64,000 nucleotides of DNA from Acidobacteriota bacterium (GCA_028749115.1 JAQURD010000004.1:47982-111981), one strand, 5' to 3'; shown: positions 8,408 through 17,492, numbered from the stretch's first letter. Notes: a model not told the origin generated them from the sequence alone. Numbers and translations: made by a program.

Positions 8408-9551
8408 TCAAGCAGGCCCGGTGGTGGCCAGTCTATTTTTCTTTCTTAAGGTCAAGCTGGCTTTAATAAAATCGTCGAGATCCCCGTCTAAAATGCGCTC
8501 AACATCACCGGTTTCAACCCGTGTTCTTAAATCTTTGATCATTTTATAAGGATGGAGGACATAAGAACGAATCTGACTACCCCAGGCGATATCGGATTTA
8601 GTATCTTCTAATTTTTCAATTTTTTCCTGCTTTTTTTGCTTTTCAATTTCATACAAACGGGCTTTGAGTAACTTCATAGCTGTTGCTTTGTTCTGGTGCT
8701 GTGATCTTTCATTCTGACATTGAACGACAATACCGGTTGGCAGATGAGTGATTCTGACAGCTGAATCTGTCCGGTTGACGTGCTGGCCTCCCTTGCCGGA
8801 TGAGCGGTAGGTATCAATTTTTAGATCATCAGGATCAATTTCAACTTCAATATCATCATCAATTTCCGGGTAGACAAAGACAGCCGCAAAAGAAGTGTGG
8901 CGTCTTTTATTAGCATCAAAAGGAGAGATCCTGACCAGGCGATGAACTCCTGATTCCTGACTTAATAATCCATAAGCGAATTCGCCTTCGATCCGGATAG
9001 TGGCGCTTTTCAGTCCGGCTTCTTCCCCAGGCTGATAATCTATCACCTCGGTTTTAAAACCCTTTCTTTCGGCATAGCGAAGATACAGGCGGAAGAGCAT
9101 CTGGGCCCAATCCTGAGATTCAGTTCCGCCGGCTCCCGGATGGATGGTTAGAATAGCATGGCGAGCATCATCAGGATCAAAAAAGAGGGTTCTCAACTGA
9201 GCGGCCTGCAGTTCCTGTTCATAAAGATTTAAGGATTCATTCAACTCGTTTAACAGTTCGTCACTCTCTTCAGCCAGTTCGAGCAGAACTTCTATTTCTT
9301 CTTTTTTCCCCTGGAGTTTTTTGTAAAAATTAATCTCTTTTTCCACTAGTTTTTTTTGCTGCTGGTAGGCCTGAAATTTTTTCTGATCCGACCAAGTAGC
9401 CGGCTGAGATAGCTCAAAAGTTATCCGCTCCAGCTCCGCCTGTTTATTGTCCAGGTCAAAGAAAACCTCGAATTTCTTCAAGTTGCTTGAAAAGATTTGC
9501 TGCTTTCTCTTTTTTTTCTGATAGCAGTTCAATCAGGTTAGCTTCAGCCAC
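8408..9551 (-). CDS. prfB: Peptide chain release factor 2, with programmed +1 frameshift
   Basis: Translation starts at GTG (9551-9549) after an AGGAG site. It reads 31 codons (ending ..EEIRGFL), then meets an in-frame TGA at 9458-9456 inside CTTTGAC. A Shine-Dalgarno-like CGAGG lies just before, the canonical autoregulatory frameshift arrangement of prfB. After the +1 slip the frame continues from DLDNKQAELERI to the stop at 8408, giving about 380 residues. The body carries the GGQ peptidyl-hydrolysis motif (SSGKGGQHVNRTDSAVR) and the RF2-type SPFDANKRRHTSF. Ribosomes pausing at TGA when RF2 is scarce would raise RF2 synthesis. The frameshift is a family feature, not an assembly error. Confidence 0.95.
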
Positions 9552-9574
9552 TTTTATTTCTCCTGTTTAGACTC

Positions 9575-9603
9575 AAGATAAGGAAAGTAGTATAAATTGT
9601 CAA
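9575..9603 (-). promoter_or_regulatory. prfB promoter
   Basis: On the minus strand TTGACA (9603-9598), a 17 bp spacer and TATCTT (9580-9575) lie 23 bp upstream of the GTG start of prfB, leaving room for its AGGAG ribosome binding site. Confidence 0.6.
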
Positions 9604-9666
9604 GCTGCCTGCCTTTTTCTGTCCAGTTACCAGAAAAATTATGGCCGGCTGGTGTCTGCTGATAAT

Positions 9667-10296
9667 TTATTGTTGAACAACAAAATAGCCAGGATTCTTG
9701 ACACTTTTTTTTGCTAATTCATTAACAATTCTCCGGGCTTCTTCCCTTGTCTGATAGCCACCCAGCCAGACCCGGTAAACTGTCTTTTTATCCGCAGGAT
9801 AGGGATCTTTGATGACCGTCCTGTAACCCTGCTTTTTGAATCTATCAGCTGCTAATCTGGCACTCGACAGGTCATTAAAAGCTCCAACCTGGACGAAATA
9901 GTTTCCCCCGGCTGTTTCTGAAGAGCGGCGGGCAGCTTCAGTTTTATTTCCGGAGGATCCCACCGCCGGCTGGACAGTAGTCTCGGTTGCTGTTTCAGCA
10001 GGCTTAGTTTCTAAAGCTGTTTGATGGTCAGAAGAAACCGTTTGAGAACTTAATTCAGTCTGATCTGAAGTCTGGGTCTGGCCAGTCTGAGCAGCCTGTT
10101 CATCTGGAATAACTGGCTTATCCTGGCTGACCTTTTCTTCTGTTTTAGGCACAATGAAGCTTTTGGCCAGAAGGTCGGTCTGCTTTTTACCCACTTGAAC
10201 ACCCATGAAGAAGATGACTGTCCCGAGAATAATTATACCCAGGATGATGAAAATCAGAGCAGCCGTCGAGACCTGAACTTCCCGATATTCTTTCAT
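9667..10296 (-). CDS. SPOR domain-containing membrane protein
   Basis: The 209-residue protein has one N-terminal membrane helix (about residues 13-33). A low-complexity linker rich in Thr, Gln, Ser and Glu (about 45-125) follows, and then a C-terminal SPOR domain (about 130-208; YFVQVGAFNDLSSARLAA ... VYRVWLGGYQTREEA). SPOR domains bind denuded glycan strands of septal peptidoglycan, so a cell-division or envelope role is likely. It starts 5 bp after the slipin stop without a Shine-Dalgarno, as the third gene of the nfeD-slipin operon. Confidence 0.85.
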   Translation of the reverse strand: MKEYREVQVSTAALIFIILGIIILGTVIFFMGVQVGKKQTDLLAKSFIVPKTEEKVSQDKPVIPDEQAAQTGQTQTSDQTELSSQTVSSDHQTALETKPAETATETTVQPAVGSSGNKTEAARRSSETAGGNYFVQVGAFNDLSSARLAADRFKKQGYRTVIKDPYPADKKTVYRVWLGGYQTREEARRIVNELAKKSVKNPGYFVVQQ

Positions 10297-10301
10297 CGTG
10301 G

Positions 10302-11057
10302 TTATTTTTTATTCCGGTGTTGATCAAAGGCTCTGAGAATTTCCATCGGCAGGGGAAAGACAATAGTTGAATTCTTCTCAGAAGCGATTTCCGTCAGAGT
10401 ACCCAGAAAACGAAGCATAATCGTCTGAGGATTCTCGGAAATAATGTCAGCCGCCCTGGCCAGCTTCTCTGCGGATTGATATTCACCTTCAGCATGGATG
10501 ACTTTAGCTCTTCTCTCCCTTTCGGCTTCAGCCTGGCGGGCAATGGCCCGGATCATATTTTCCGGCAGATCGATGTGCTTGATCTCAACCAGATCGACCT
10601 TGATGCCCCAGGGATCAGTATGCCTATCTATAATTTCTTGCAACTGATTGTTCAATTTTTCTCTTTCCGAAAGTAATTCATCAAGCTCGACCTGACCAAG
10701 AACACTACGGAGAGTCGTCTGTGAGAGCTGGGAGGTGGCATAAAGATAGTCCTGAACCTCCAGCACAGCTTTCAAGGGTTGCATCACCCGGAAATAAAGG
10801 ACAGCGTTGACCTTGACTGAGACATTATCCTTGGTAATAACATCCTGGGGCGGTATATCCATGACGATTAGACGTAAGCTGACTCGAACCATACGGTCAA
10901 TAGGAGAGAAGACAAAAATCAGTCCTGGACCCTTTGGCTTATGCAGTACCCGTCCCAGGCGAAAAATTACGCCACGCTCATACTCTTTTAAAACTTTGAT
11001 GCAGTTTAATAAATAGAGCACCACAATGGCTACGACGATTATCGTGAAGGTAGTCAT
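10302..11057 (-). CDS. Slipin/stomatin-family SPFH protein
   Basis: The 251-residue protein has an N-terminal membrane anchor (about residues 1-20) and an SPFH core: [33 protein letters not shown] and [20 protein letters not shown]. It closely matches bacterial slipins, which form membrane-associated oligomers with NfeD proteins. The start has a strong AGGAGG site. A perfect 6-bp hairpin (11072-11088) sits just upstream of that site in the short nfeD-slipin gap, possibly an mRNA-processing or translation-modulating element. Confidence 0.92.
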   Translation of the reverse strand: MTTFTIIVVAIVVLYLLNCIKVLKEYERGVIFRLGRVLHKPKGPGLIFVFSPIDRMVRVSLRLIVMDIPPQDVITKDNVSVKVNAVLYFRVMQPLKAVLEVQDYLYATSQLSQTTLRSVLGQVELDELLSEREKLNNQLQEIIDRHTDPWGIKVDLVEIKHIDLPENMIRAIARQAEAERERRAKVIHAEGEYQSAEKLARAADIISENPQTIMLRFLGTLTEIASEKNSTIVFPLPMEILRAFDQHRNKK

Positions 11058-11091
11058 TGAAACCTCCTTTTGACAGGCAAAACCTGTCGCC

Positions 11092-12384
11092 CTAAAACTT
11101 TTTTACTTTTAAAGTCAGATGGTCTTGTACCTCTGCCACCTGGACTTTATCTCCTTTTTCAATCCTATCGTCAGACACAGCCCGCCAGATTTCACCATGA
11201 ACAAAAACTTTTCCATCCGGAGAAATAGAGCTCAGGGCCTGGCCAATTTCTCCAACCATACCCTCTTTTCCTGTCAGACTCTTTCTGGTGTGAGCTTTAA
11301 TAACCAGATAAACCAGCATAACAAATATCAAAGAAATGCCAAGAACAACAGGAATTATAAATTTAAGGCTGGGACGAAGTTCAGGAATAGGCGCCTTAAT
11401 TAAAATCACGGATCCCAGAAATAATGATATGACTCCACCCACGGCTAAAGCTCCATAACTGGTGACTTTGATTTCCAGAATAAAAAAGATGGTTCCTAGA
11501 ATTATGAGCAGCAAGCCAACATAATTGACTGGCAAAATTTGAAAGGAGAGAAGTGCGAGCAAGAGGCTGATGCCGCCAATAACACCAGGGAAAATGGCCC
11601 CCGGATTGGCAAATTCAAAGTAGAGGCCAAGCAGGCCAAGCATTAATAGAATATAGGCGAGGTTTGGATTGGCAATAGCCATCAAAAATTTCTGTCTGAA
11701 AGTCAGTGGCAATTCAGCGATTGGCTGATTTTTTAAGTTAAGTACATGCACCTGGCCATTAAAACGTTTAATTTCTTTGCCATCCAGAGCCTCAACCAGT
11801 TCCTGTTCAGAATTGGCTACCAGATCAATCAGTTTGCCTTTCAAGGCTTCCTGTTCAGTATAGCTCAGGCTTTTCCTGACAGCATCTTCCGCCATCTGAA
11901 TATTGCGCCCTCTTTTTTCAGATAAAGACCTTATATAGGCCGCAGCATCATGGGTAACTTTTTCTTCCATGGTCTTATCCTGCCCCTGACCTGAAGTGCC
12001 AATACTGACAGGATGGGCGGAACCGGTAGAAGTGCCCGGAGCCATGGCAAAAATGTCGCAGGCAACTGAAATGAATAAGCCGGCTGATGCTGCCCGGGCA
12101 CCAGAAGGACTAACATAAGCGACAATTGGAACTGGCGAGCTGATAATGGCTTCAATCATCTCTCGCATGGAAGAATCAAGTCCGCCAGGAGTATCCAGCT
12201 TGATGATAAGCAATTCAGCTTTTTCCTGTTTAGCTTTTTCGATTGATTTAAGCAAAAGCTCGGCTGTAATCGGATGAATGGGTTCTTTAATGGTCACAGT
12301 CAAAATTCTGGCCTGAAGGCAAACTGAGCAGCTTAAAAGGGCTAAAATAAAAGTAAAAATAAATGGATAAATTAACTTCTTCAC
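11092..12384 (-). CDS. NfeD family membrane-bound serine protease (NfeD1b-type)
   Basis: The 430-residue protein has a signal peptide (about 1-25) and a ClpP/crotonase-like protease domain: [15 protein letters not shown], then [14 protein letters not shown], which holds the nucleophilic Ser. Four or so membrane segments (about 235-365) and a C-terminal OB-fold follow. NfeD1 proteases cleave stomatin C-termini; pairing with the slipin downstream is the classic arrangement. Start is GTG (12384-12382) with no Shine-Dalgarno. The TATAAT of its promoter ends 9 bp before it, so a leaderless transcript is predicted. Confidence 0.92.
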   Translation of the reverse strand: MKKLIYPFIFTFILALLSCSVCLQARILTVTIKEPIHPITAELLLKSIEKAKQEKAELLIIKLDTPGGLDSSMREMIEAIISSPVPIVAYVSPSGARAASAGLFISVACDIFAMAPGTSTGSAHPVSIGTSGQGQDKTMEEKVTHDAAAYIRSLSEKRGRNIQMAEDAVRKSLSYTEQEALKGKLIDLVANSEQELVEALDGKEIKRFNGQVHVLNLKNQPIAELPLTFRQKFLMAIANPNLAYILLMLGLLGLYFEFANPGAIFPGVIGGISLLLALLSFQILPVNYVGLLLIILGTIFFILEIKVTSYGALAVGGVISLFLGSVILIKAPIPELRPSLKFIIPVVLGISLIFVMLVYLVIKAHTRKSLTGKEGMVGEIGQALSSISPDGKVFVHGEIWRAVSDDRIEKGDKVQVAEVQDHLTLKVKKF

Positions 12385-12393
12385 AACGAAACA

Positions 12394-12422
12394 ATTATAT
12401 GAACTAATATTTACTTAGTCAA
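12394..12422 (-). promoter_or_regulatory. Promoter of the nfeD-slipin-SPOR operon, predicted leaderless
   Basis: Minus-strand TTGACT (12422-12417), a 17 bp spacer and a perfect TATAAT (12399-12394) are followed after 9 bp by the GTG start. The expected transcription start falls 2-3 nt before the initiation codon. Confidence 0.7.
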
Positions 12423-12445
12423 TTGATTATTCTGCTGTGGCTTAC

Positions 12446-12474
12446 TTGACAATTTGATTATTATAAACTAATTT
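12446..12474 (+). promoter_or_regulatory. Possible promoter of the HU-like gene
   Basis: A perfect TTGACA (12446-12451) lies upstream of the gene. At 17 bp spacing the -10 is TAATTT, a weak match, so the -10 position is uncertain. The region is AT-rich and diverges from the nfeD promoter. Confidence 0.35.
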
Positions 12475-12516
12475 TAGTTTATTATTTTTCTATCCAGAAA
12501 AAGCAGGAGCTTACTG

Positions 12517-12804
12517 ATGATAAAGAACGATATAGCTAATAGACTCGAACGGAAAGGGAATCTAAGCAGGACAAAAGCTGTTTATATTGTCGATACTGTT
12601 CTCGATTCGATTAAGGAGGCTTTGCTCAGGGGGGGGAAAGTTGAGATCAGAGGCTTCGGCAGCTTTCGGGTTGTACCCAAGAAATCTGGTTATGGCCGGG
12701 ATATCCGCCGGAATCGACAGATGGCTATTGCTGGAGGGAAAAGAGTTAAATTCCGCCCCGGTCAGGATTTCAAAAGACAATTAAAAAAACAGGCTGGAAA
12801 ATAA
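12517..12804 (+). CDS. HU/IHF-family DNA-binding protein
   Basis: The 95-residue basic protein has the family fold: N-terminal helices (IANRLERKGNLSRTKAVYIVDTVLDSI), then the beta arm GGKVEIRGFGSFRVVPKK...GRDIRRNRQ and VKFRPGQDFKRQL. It bends and compacts DNA; sequence alone does not separate HU from IHF alpha-type subunits. A CAGGAG ribosome binding site precedes the ATG by 7 bp. A single-gene unit. Confidence 0.92.
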   Translation: MIKNDIANRLERKGNLSRTKAVYIVDTVLDSIKEALLRGGKVEIRGFGSFRVVPKKSGYGRDIRRNRQMAIAGGKRVKFRPGQDFKRQLKKQAGK

Positions 12805-12839
12805 CATTTTTACAATGGAACGGCGCGGGGCCGAAAGGT

Positions 12840-13481
12840 TTAATCGGTATCTTTGATCAGCTTTTCGATTTTTTTTAATTGAGCATCCTGATAAAGGCGA
12901 AGATAGAGTGCTTCTGTCTGTTCAACTGTTTCAGCCAGTTGTCCGGAGGTGTCTATTAGATAATCAGCCAGCGGGATTTTCTGTTCGTCCGGCCACTGGC
13001 TTTTAATTTTACGCCAGGCCTCCTCCGGTGAGAGGCCTTGGCGCTGAATTAGCCTTTCTGCCTGGATTTCAGGCCGGCAAAAAGTCAGGACGAGCCTGTC
13101 GTAAAAGGATTGATAACCAGCTTCCAGGATGAGAGCGGCTTCGGTAACATATATTTCATAACCGCCAGTTCTTTCCAGGCTGTCCACGGTTTGCTTGACT
13201 TTATTTAAAATCAAAGGATGAGTTAAATCATTCAGGAAGGTTCTCTCTTCTTCTTGCCTGAAAACAATTTCTGCTAACTGCTGCCGGTTTATTGACCGGT
13301 TGCTGGCCAGAAGTTTTTCACCAAAATGATTGATCAAAGCCTGATAAATTTCTCCGCCGGGTAACATTAATTGATGAGCAATGAGGTCGGCATTTTCAAC
13401 ATAACAACCCTTCTGACGAAGGAGTTCGGCTACAATGGATTTGCCGGTGGCAATTCCCCCGGTTAGTCCAACAGTCAGCAT
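12840..13481 (-). CDS. coaE: Dephospho-CoA kinase
   Basis: The 213-residue enzyme phosphorylates dephospho-CoA, the last step of coenzyme A synthesis. The P-loop GLTGGIATGKS is at residues 5-15, and DLTHPLI (about 90-96) and VTEAALILEAG (lid/substrate region) follow family order. It begins 27 bp after the PilZ gene with no visible Shine-Dalgarno, suggesting read-through transcription from that gene. Confidence 0.93.
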   Translation of the reverse strand: MLTVGLTGGIATGKSIVAELLRQKGCYVENADLIAHQLMLPGGEIYQALINHFGEKLLASNRSINRQQLAEIVFRQEEERTFLNDLTHPLILNKVKQTVDSLERTGGYEIYVTEAALILEAGYQSFYDRLVLTFCRPEIQAERLIQRQGLSPEEAWRKIKSQWPDEQKIPLADYLIDTSGQLAETVEQTEALYLRLYQDAQLKKIEKLIKDTD

Positions 13482-13508
13482 TATTAAGCAGGCAGACTGA
13501 CCTGGCTC

Positions 13509-13904
13509 TCAGTCTTCAACCTGAAAGCGAAAATCTCTTTTGAATCTGACGGCAACACCCTGTTTTCTGCCTTTTTCCTCCTTTTTTTCCAGCCTGACGG
13601 TCACTCCATCGAGGCAAAGCTTAACTTTTCTCCCCTCGGTAAACCCGGGAGGTAGCTCAATGGTCAGATTGACTTTAGAGCCAACGACCAGGTTTGAATC
13701 AAGAGAAAAATAAGCTCCGGTTGATGAAATATTTTCCAGAATGGTTTTTTCAGCAAATTTCTTACCAGCAGGTAGCAGGCCTTCAATTTCGGCCGGTAAG
13801 GGTAGTTCGAACCGCCACTCCTGCCGGCGATTGACATCGACCGCTGGTTTGGTCACAGATTTAGCTTTTCTTGGTTTCTTCTTACTATTGGTTTTTTCAG
13901 TCAT
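13509..13904 (-). CDS. PilZ domain-containing protein
   Basis: The 131-residue protein has a basic N-terminus. A PilZ core follows, with RRQEWRFELPLPAEI (the RxxxR part of the c-di-GMP site) and ENISSTGAYF (the [D/N]xSxxG part). Both halves of the ligand motif are therefore recognisable, so c-di-GMP binding is plausible. A GGGGGG Shine-Dalgarno lies just before the ATG. It follows the LuxR-type regulator by 20 bp and may be co-transcribed with it. Confidence 0.85.
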   Translation of the reverse strand: MTEKTNSKKKPRKAKSVTKPAVDVNRRQEWRFELPLPAEIEGLLPAGKKFAEKTILENISSTGAYFSLDSNLVVGSKVNLTIELPPGFTEGRKVKLCLDGVTVRLEKKEEKGRKQGVAVRFKRDFRFQVED

Positions 13905-13924
13905 AATTCCCCCCGCTTCTAAGG

Positions 13925-14635
13925 CTAAAATAAGGCCGAATTGATGGCATAGAGAGCCAGTTGCAGCCGGCTATGAGTGTCCAGTTTAGAATAGATACTC
14001 TTAATGTGCGACCGAACCGTATTCTTGCTGATGAATAGAATCTTAGCTATTTCTTCATTGCTCTTTCCTTGACCGATGAGGCGTAATACTTGAAATTCAG
14101 TTGAAGTTAGCTGGTCCAGGGTCTTTTCCTTCATATCCCGTCCAACTACAGATATAATCCTGTCCATAATACTTGACATCTTATCTCTTGGCAGCCAGAT
14201 TTCTCCCCGGTGCACTACCCGGATGGCTTCAGACAGTTGGCCTGGTGAATCATTGAGATCAAAATAGCCCCGGGCCCCGGCGTTAATCAGATTGATGATC
14301 TCTTCTTGAGAAGGAATGTTGCCAAGGAGAAGAAGCTGAGTCTTGATCTGAGCCTTTATTGATTCTCTTATGGCTTTGCAAATTTCTTTAAGGTGGGGGA
14401 GAGGCTCCAGATGAGCGAAAAGAATAACCTGAGGTTGAAGCTGTTTAACCGATTCCATTAAGTTTTCAATAGTTCCTTTTTCTACTGCTATTATTTCTAT
14501 TGACCGGTCAGATTCAAACACTTTAAGAATACCGGTCAGAATCAGATCAGACGGACAATAAATCAAAACGCTATTTTTTTCTAGCTTGACCGTTGATGTC
14601 TGACTTTCTTTTTTTGGCTGTTTCTTTTTAGGCAT
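13925..14635 (-). CDS. LuxR/NarL-type response regulator with degenerate receiver
   Basis: The 236-residue protein has a receiver-like domain (about residues 20-145) and a C-terminal LuxR helix-turn-helix (about 172-232; LTSTEFQVLRLIGQGKSNEEIAKILFISKNTVR split over the motif). The N-terminal acidic pair of normal receivers is replaced (VLIYCPSD), and the phospho-acceptor Asp position in VILFAHLEPLP is Ala. Phosphotransfer is therefore unlikely, and control may come through dimerisation, ligand or partner binding. Flanking PilZ genes suggest a link to c-di-GMP output. It has its own promoter and an AGAAGGG-type ribosome binding site. Confidence 0.88.
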   Translation of the reverse strand: MPKKKQPKKESQTSTVKLEKNSVLIYCPSDLILTGILKVFESDRSIEIIAVEKGTIENLMESVKQLQPQVILFAHLEPLPHLKEICKAIRESIKAQIKTQLLLLGNIPSQEEIINLINAGARGYFDLNDSPGQLSEAIRVVHRGEIWLPRDKMSSIMDRIISVVGRDMKEKTLDQLTSTEFQVLRLIGQGKSNEEIAKILFISKNTVRSHIKSIYSKLDTHSRLQLALYAINSALF

Positions 14636-14676
14636 GCCCTTCTACCCCTCACAAAGTTAATTATTCCATTAAAATA

Positions 14677-14706
14677 AATATAATAATATTAGCGGCCAGG
14701 TGTCAA
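14677..14706 (-). promoter_or_regulatory. Promoter of the LuxR-type regulator
   Basis: Minus-strand TTGACA (14706-14701), an 18 bp spacer and TATATT (14682-14677) give a leader of roughly 35 nt before the ATG at 14635. The region is AT-rich, and TTATAT at 17 bp is an alternative -10. Confidence 0.6.
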
Positions 14707-15428
14707 GTTTAAAACCTTATTGAGGTTAATAGCAGATTAGTAGATGATATTCAGGGTGGATGAAAGGGGAGCTAGATTTGGTCCCGAGGTAGTAATCTGC
14801 CAGCTGTGTGGACAGGAGTAGAGGAGAGCGACTTCTGTGTCGACCATTTTCTGGTTAAACTATAATCAGCTCGATTAATTCCGGGCAGGAAGTTTTACCA
14901 CTCAAGCCAAATTGGATGACCGGCTTAAACTGGTAACAGTTAAACTCATTTTCTGTCTATCAACTTTAACCGGGGCAAGCGGGTCTTCCAGTTTGAGTTT
15001 TAATTGATTAGTCAAAAGAGGCAAAGCTACACTTTTTTTACCTTTTCAACAGATAACTTGCAGCTGCGGTGCTCATTGGGGAAAAATCATTATTGCCGTA
15101 ATAGCTCTCACGCCAGTTTTTCGTGGAAAGTGGAGATGAGGAAACTTTTCTTCCTTGAACCGAAGGCCAAAGCCGGAAGGGAGAGGCTGTGCAAACACTC
15201 TCCCCTCCAGTCTCTGGTTGCGTCTTGGATGGAGGATTTATTTTCTCAATTTTAGCTTACCAACCTTTCCTTTCATATCATAATGAACTCAATATCGTCC
15301 TGGCCAGGGCATTATATAATTGCTGCTCAATAGGATGATGGAAAATGACAACTTTTTTCTCGCTTCTCAATGCCATGTTATGCTGCCCTTTCTTCTCATC
15401 GCCTTTATCTCATCTAATAAGACGTTAC
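14707..15428. other. Gene-poor intergenic stretch, possible decayed coding remnants
   Basis: No convincing gene is visible between the LuxR-type regulator and the PilZ-like gene. A plus-strand TTG-initiated reading frame at 15004-15255 has no ribosome binding site and an implausible composition. On the minus strand around 14990-14860 a reading contains protein-like text (LEDPLAPVKVD then SLTVTSLSRSSNLA). Stops interrupt it, and it could be a relic of a gene. Stop density and lack of start signals argue against function. Confidence 0.4.
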
Positions 15429-15451
15429 CAGGTGAAGATTTTTCTCACCTG
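15429..15451 (-). other. Perfect 7-bp hairpin downstream of PilZ-like gene
   Basis: CAGGTGA and TCACCTG flank a 9-nt loop, 15 bp after the stop of the PilZ-like gene. No T-run follows on the minus strand, so it is not a standard intrinsic terminator. It may stabilise the 3' end. Confidence 0.35.
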
Positions 15452-15465
15452 ACAGCGCAGTCCTT

Positions 15466-15840
15466 TTAACTTTCTTCGGCTCCAATGAAATATCTCGATT
15501 CAAGTTTTAGCCTGACTCTATTACCCGGGAGGCCAGATAGAACTGATTGAATGGCCTGTAAGACTGTTCCTTTTAGGACAAGATTTAGGGGCTCTCCGTT
15601 AGAGAGCTTTGGAGGAAGGGGAATGACCAGTTTGAGAGTAGCTTGATGGTCCACTTTTGCCTTAAGAAAAAAGACAGCTTCTTCACTGCTGATAGAAGCC
15701 AACTGTGATTCCTCGGTGAATTCATGACCGTAAGAATCAAGTCCGAACACCTTGAGGGGCAGTGTCATGGCAAATTCCTTGGGAACATTATTTTTATCTT
15801 TCATTTCTGGCCTGCTGGTGGTGACCTCTTTCTTGTTCAT
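15466..15840 (-). CDS. PilZ-like protein (divergent)
   Basis: The 124-residue protein resembles the PilZ core seen at 13509-13904: MTLPLKVFGLDSYGHEFTE, ASISSEEAVFFLKAKVD, LKLVIPLPPKLSNGEPLNLVLKGTV. The overall beta-barrel pattern is retained. The RxxxR motif is missing, and the second motif is altered from NxSxxG to SISSEEA, so c-di-GMP binding is doubtful. An AAGGA site lies about 11 bp before the ATG. Function unknown; probably a structural PilZ relative. Confidence 0.6.
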   Translation of the reverse strand: MNKKEVTTSRPEMKDKNNVPKEFAMTLPLKVFGLDSYGHEFTEESQLASISSEEAVFFLKAKVDHQATLKLVIPLPPKLSNGEPLNLVLKGTVLQAIQSVLSGLPGNRVRLKLESRYFIGAEES

Positions 15841-15986
15841 AATGACCGGTTCCTTTTCCTTTGAAATTTATATCGCTCTTAAGTTAGCTTAATGAGGCTC
15901 ATTTTCAATCATCACTCGGGATGAAAAAAAGGGTCATTTTCTTCTCACCCCCCTGAAACAGCCGGGGCCGGGCAGAAGCCTTTTCC

Positions 15987-16015
15987 TTGACAAAAAATCC
16001 GTAGCTGGATAGAAT
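15987..16015 (+). promoter_or_regulatory. proS promoter
   Basis: TTGACA (15987-15992), a 17 bp spacer and TAGAAT (16010-16015) precede a roughly 22-nt leader holding the GGAGG site and the GTG start at 16044. Confidence 0.75.
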
Positions 16016-16043
16016 TAGCCAAAGTGCTGGAGGTAATTTTAAA

Positions 16044-17492
16044 GTGGAAGAAGAACGTCTGGTAACTCAAGTCACTCCTAAAAGTGAAGATTTCTCTCGC
16101 TGGTATTTAGATTTAATCCGGCGGACTGAGCTGGCCGATTATGCTCCGATGAAAGGTATGATGGTTATCAGACCGTATGGCTATGCCATCTGGGAAAATA
16201 TTCAAAGATTGCTTGACGAGAGGATAAAGGCTAGCGGGCATGTCAACGCCTATTTTCCTCTTTTTATTCCGGAAGGCTTCCTGCGAAAAGAAATGGAGCA
16301 CCTTCAGGGTTTTGCCCCGGAGGTAGCCTGGGTGACCCAGGGTGGAGCGGATGAGCTGGAAGAGCGTTTAGCAGTCCGTCCTACCTCGGAAGCCATCATC
16401 GGGTTCATGTATTCTAAGTGGGTTAAATCCTGGCGTGATCTGCCTGTTCTGATTAATCAATGGGCCAATGTTGTCCGCTGGGAGAAAGTGACCAGGCCAT
16501 TCCTCAGGACGACAGAATTCCTCTGGCAGGAAGGGCATACGGTCCATGAGACCTATGATGAAGCGCAGGCTGAAACTCTACGCATCCTCGATATGTATCG
16601 CCAGTTTGTGGAAACTGAACTGGCTATACCGGTCCTTTACGGCCGAAAAACTGAGCAGGAAAAATTTGCTGGAGCTCTGGCTACCTATGCTATTGAAGCT
16701 CTGATGTCCGATGGCAAAGCTCTTCAGATGGGAACATCTCATAATCTCGGGCAGCATTTTGCCCGTGTTTTTAATATCAGATTTGAAGATCACAACCAAA
16801 GCCTCCAGTATGCCTGGCAGACTTCCTGGGGAGTTTCTACCAGGTTAATTGGCGCGCTGGTTATGGCGCATGGAGATGATTCTGGCCTGGTTTTCCCACC
16901 AGCAGTAGCTCCGTTTCAGGTTGTTATTATCCCGATTTCTATTGGCAACTGGAAAGAAAACACTTTGCCCCGGGCGGTGGAGTTAAGAAGCCGGCTGGAA
17001 AGGGTGGGAATAAGAGTATTCCTTGATGACCGGAGTGAATATACGCCGGGCTGGAAATTTTCAGAATGGGAAATGCGGGGGGTTCCTCTGCGGCTCGAAA
17101 TAGGACCGCGTGATGTGAAAAATAATCAGGCAGTAGCTGTCCGCCGCGATAATAAAGAAAAGCTAATTGTCAGTCTGGATGGAGTGGAAGCAAAAATAAA
17201 AGGAATCCTGGACGGTATCCAGGCTTCTCTGTTTGATAAAGCCCTGGCCTTCCAGAAAGAAAATACCTGTCAGGTTTCTTCTTACCAGGAGTTTAAATCA
17301 GTCATTGAGAATAAAAGGGGATTTGTTCAAGCCTTCTGGTGCGGCTCAGAGGAATGTGAGGCGAGGATCAAGGAAGAGACAATGGCTACCATCCGGGTTA
17401 TTCCCTTGGAAGAGGAAAAAAATCAGAAGGGGAAATGTATCTTTTGTCAGAAAGAAGCCGGGACACTGGCCGTTTTTGCCAGATCTTACTGA
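16044..17492 (+). CDS. proS: Prolyl-tRNA synthetase, short archaeal/eukaryotic-type (ProS type 3)
   Basis: The 482-residue enzyme charges tRNA-Pro. Class II motifs are present: motif 1 around GMMVIRPYGYAIWE, motif 2 around VVRWEKVTRPFLRTTEFLWQEGHT and motif 3 around GALVMAHGDDSGLVFPP. It lacks the long editing insertion of the usual bacterial enzyme and ends in a C-terminal zinc-binding-like region (FWCGSEECEARIKEETMAT ... KGKCIFCQKEAG). Start is GTG with GGAGG 12 bp upstream. Its 3' end overlaps pcm by 58 bp. Confidence 0.95.
   Translation: MEEERLVTQVTPKSEDFSRWYLDLIRRTELADYAPMKGMMVIRPYGYAIWENIQRLLDERIKASGHVNAYFPLFIPEGFLRKEMEHLQGFAPEVAWVTQGGADELEERLAVRPTSEAIIGFMYSKWVKSWRDLPVLINQWANVVRWEKVTRPFLRTTEFLWQEGHTVHETYDEAQAETLRILDMYRQFVETELAIPVLYGRKTEQEKFAGALATYAIEALMSDGKALQMGTSHNLGQHFARVFNIRFEDHNQSLQYAWQTSWGVSTRLIGALVMAHGDDSGLVFPPAVAPFQVVIIPISIGNWKENTLPRAVELRSRLERVGIRVFLDDRSEYTPGWKFSEWEMRGVPLRLEIGPRDVKNNQAVAVRRDNKEKLIVSLDGVEAKIKGILDGIQASLFDKALAFQKENTCQVSSYQEFKSVIENKRGFVQAFWCGSEECEARIKEETMATIRVIPLEEEKNQKGKCIFCQKEAGTLAVFARSY

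Noticed and set aside
9456..9551. Sequencing error disrupting prfB
   Set aside because: TGA, CTTTGAC and upstream SD-like CGAGG match the canonical programmed frameshift.
11072..11088. Terminator between nfeD and slipin genes
   Set aside because: The stem is followed by a ribosome binding site and not by a T-run.
15004..15255. 83-codon plus-strand frame starting at TTG
   Set aside because: No ribosome binding site, biased composition, no family resemblance; lies in a decayed region.
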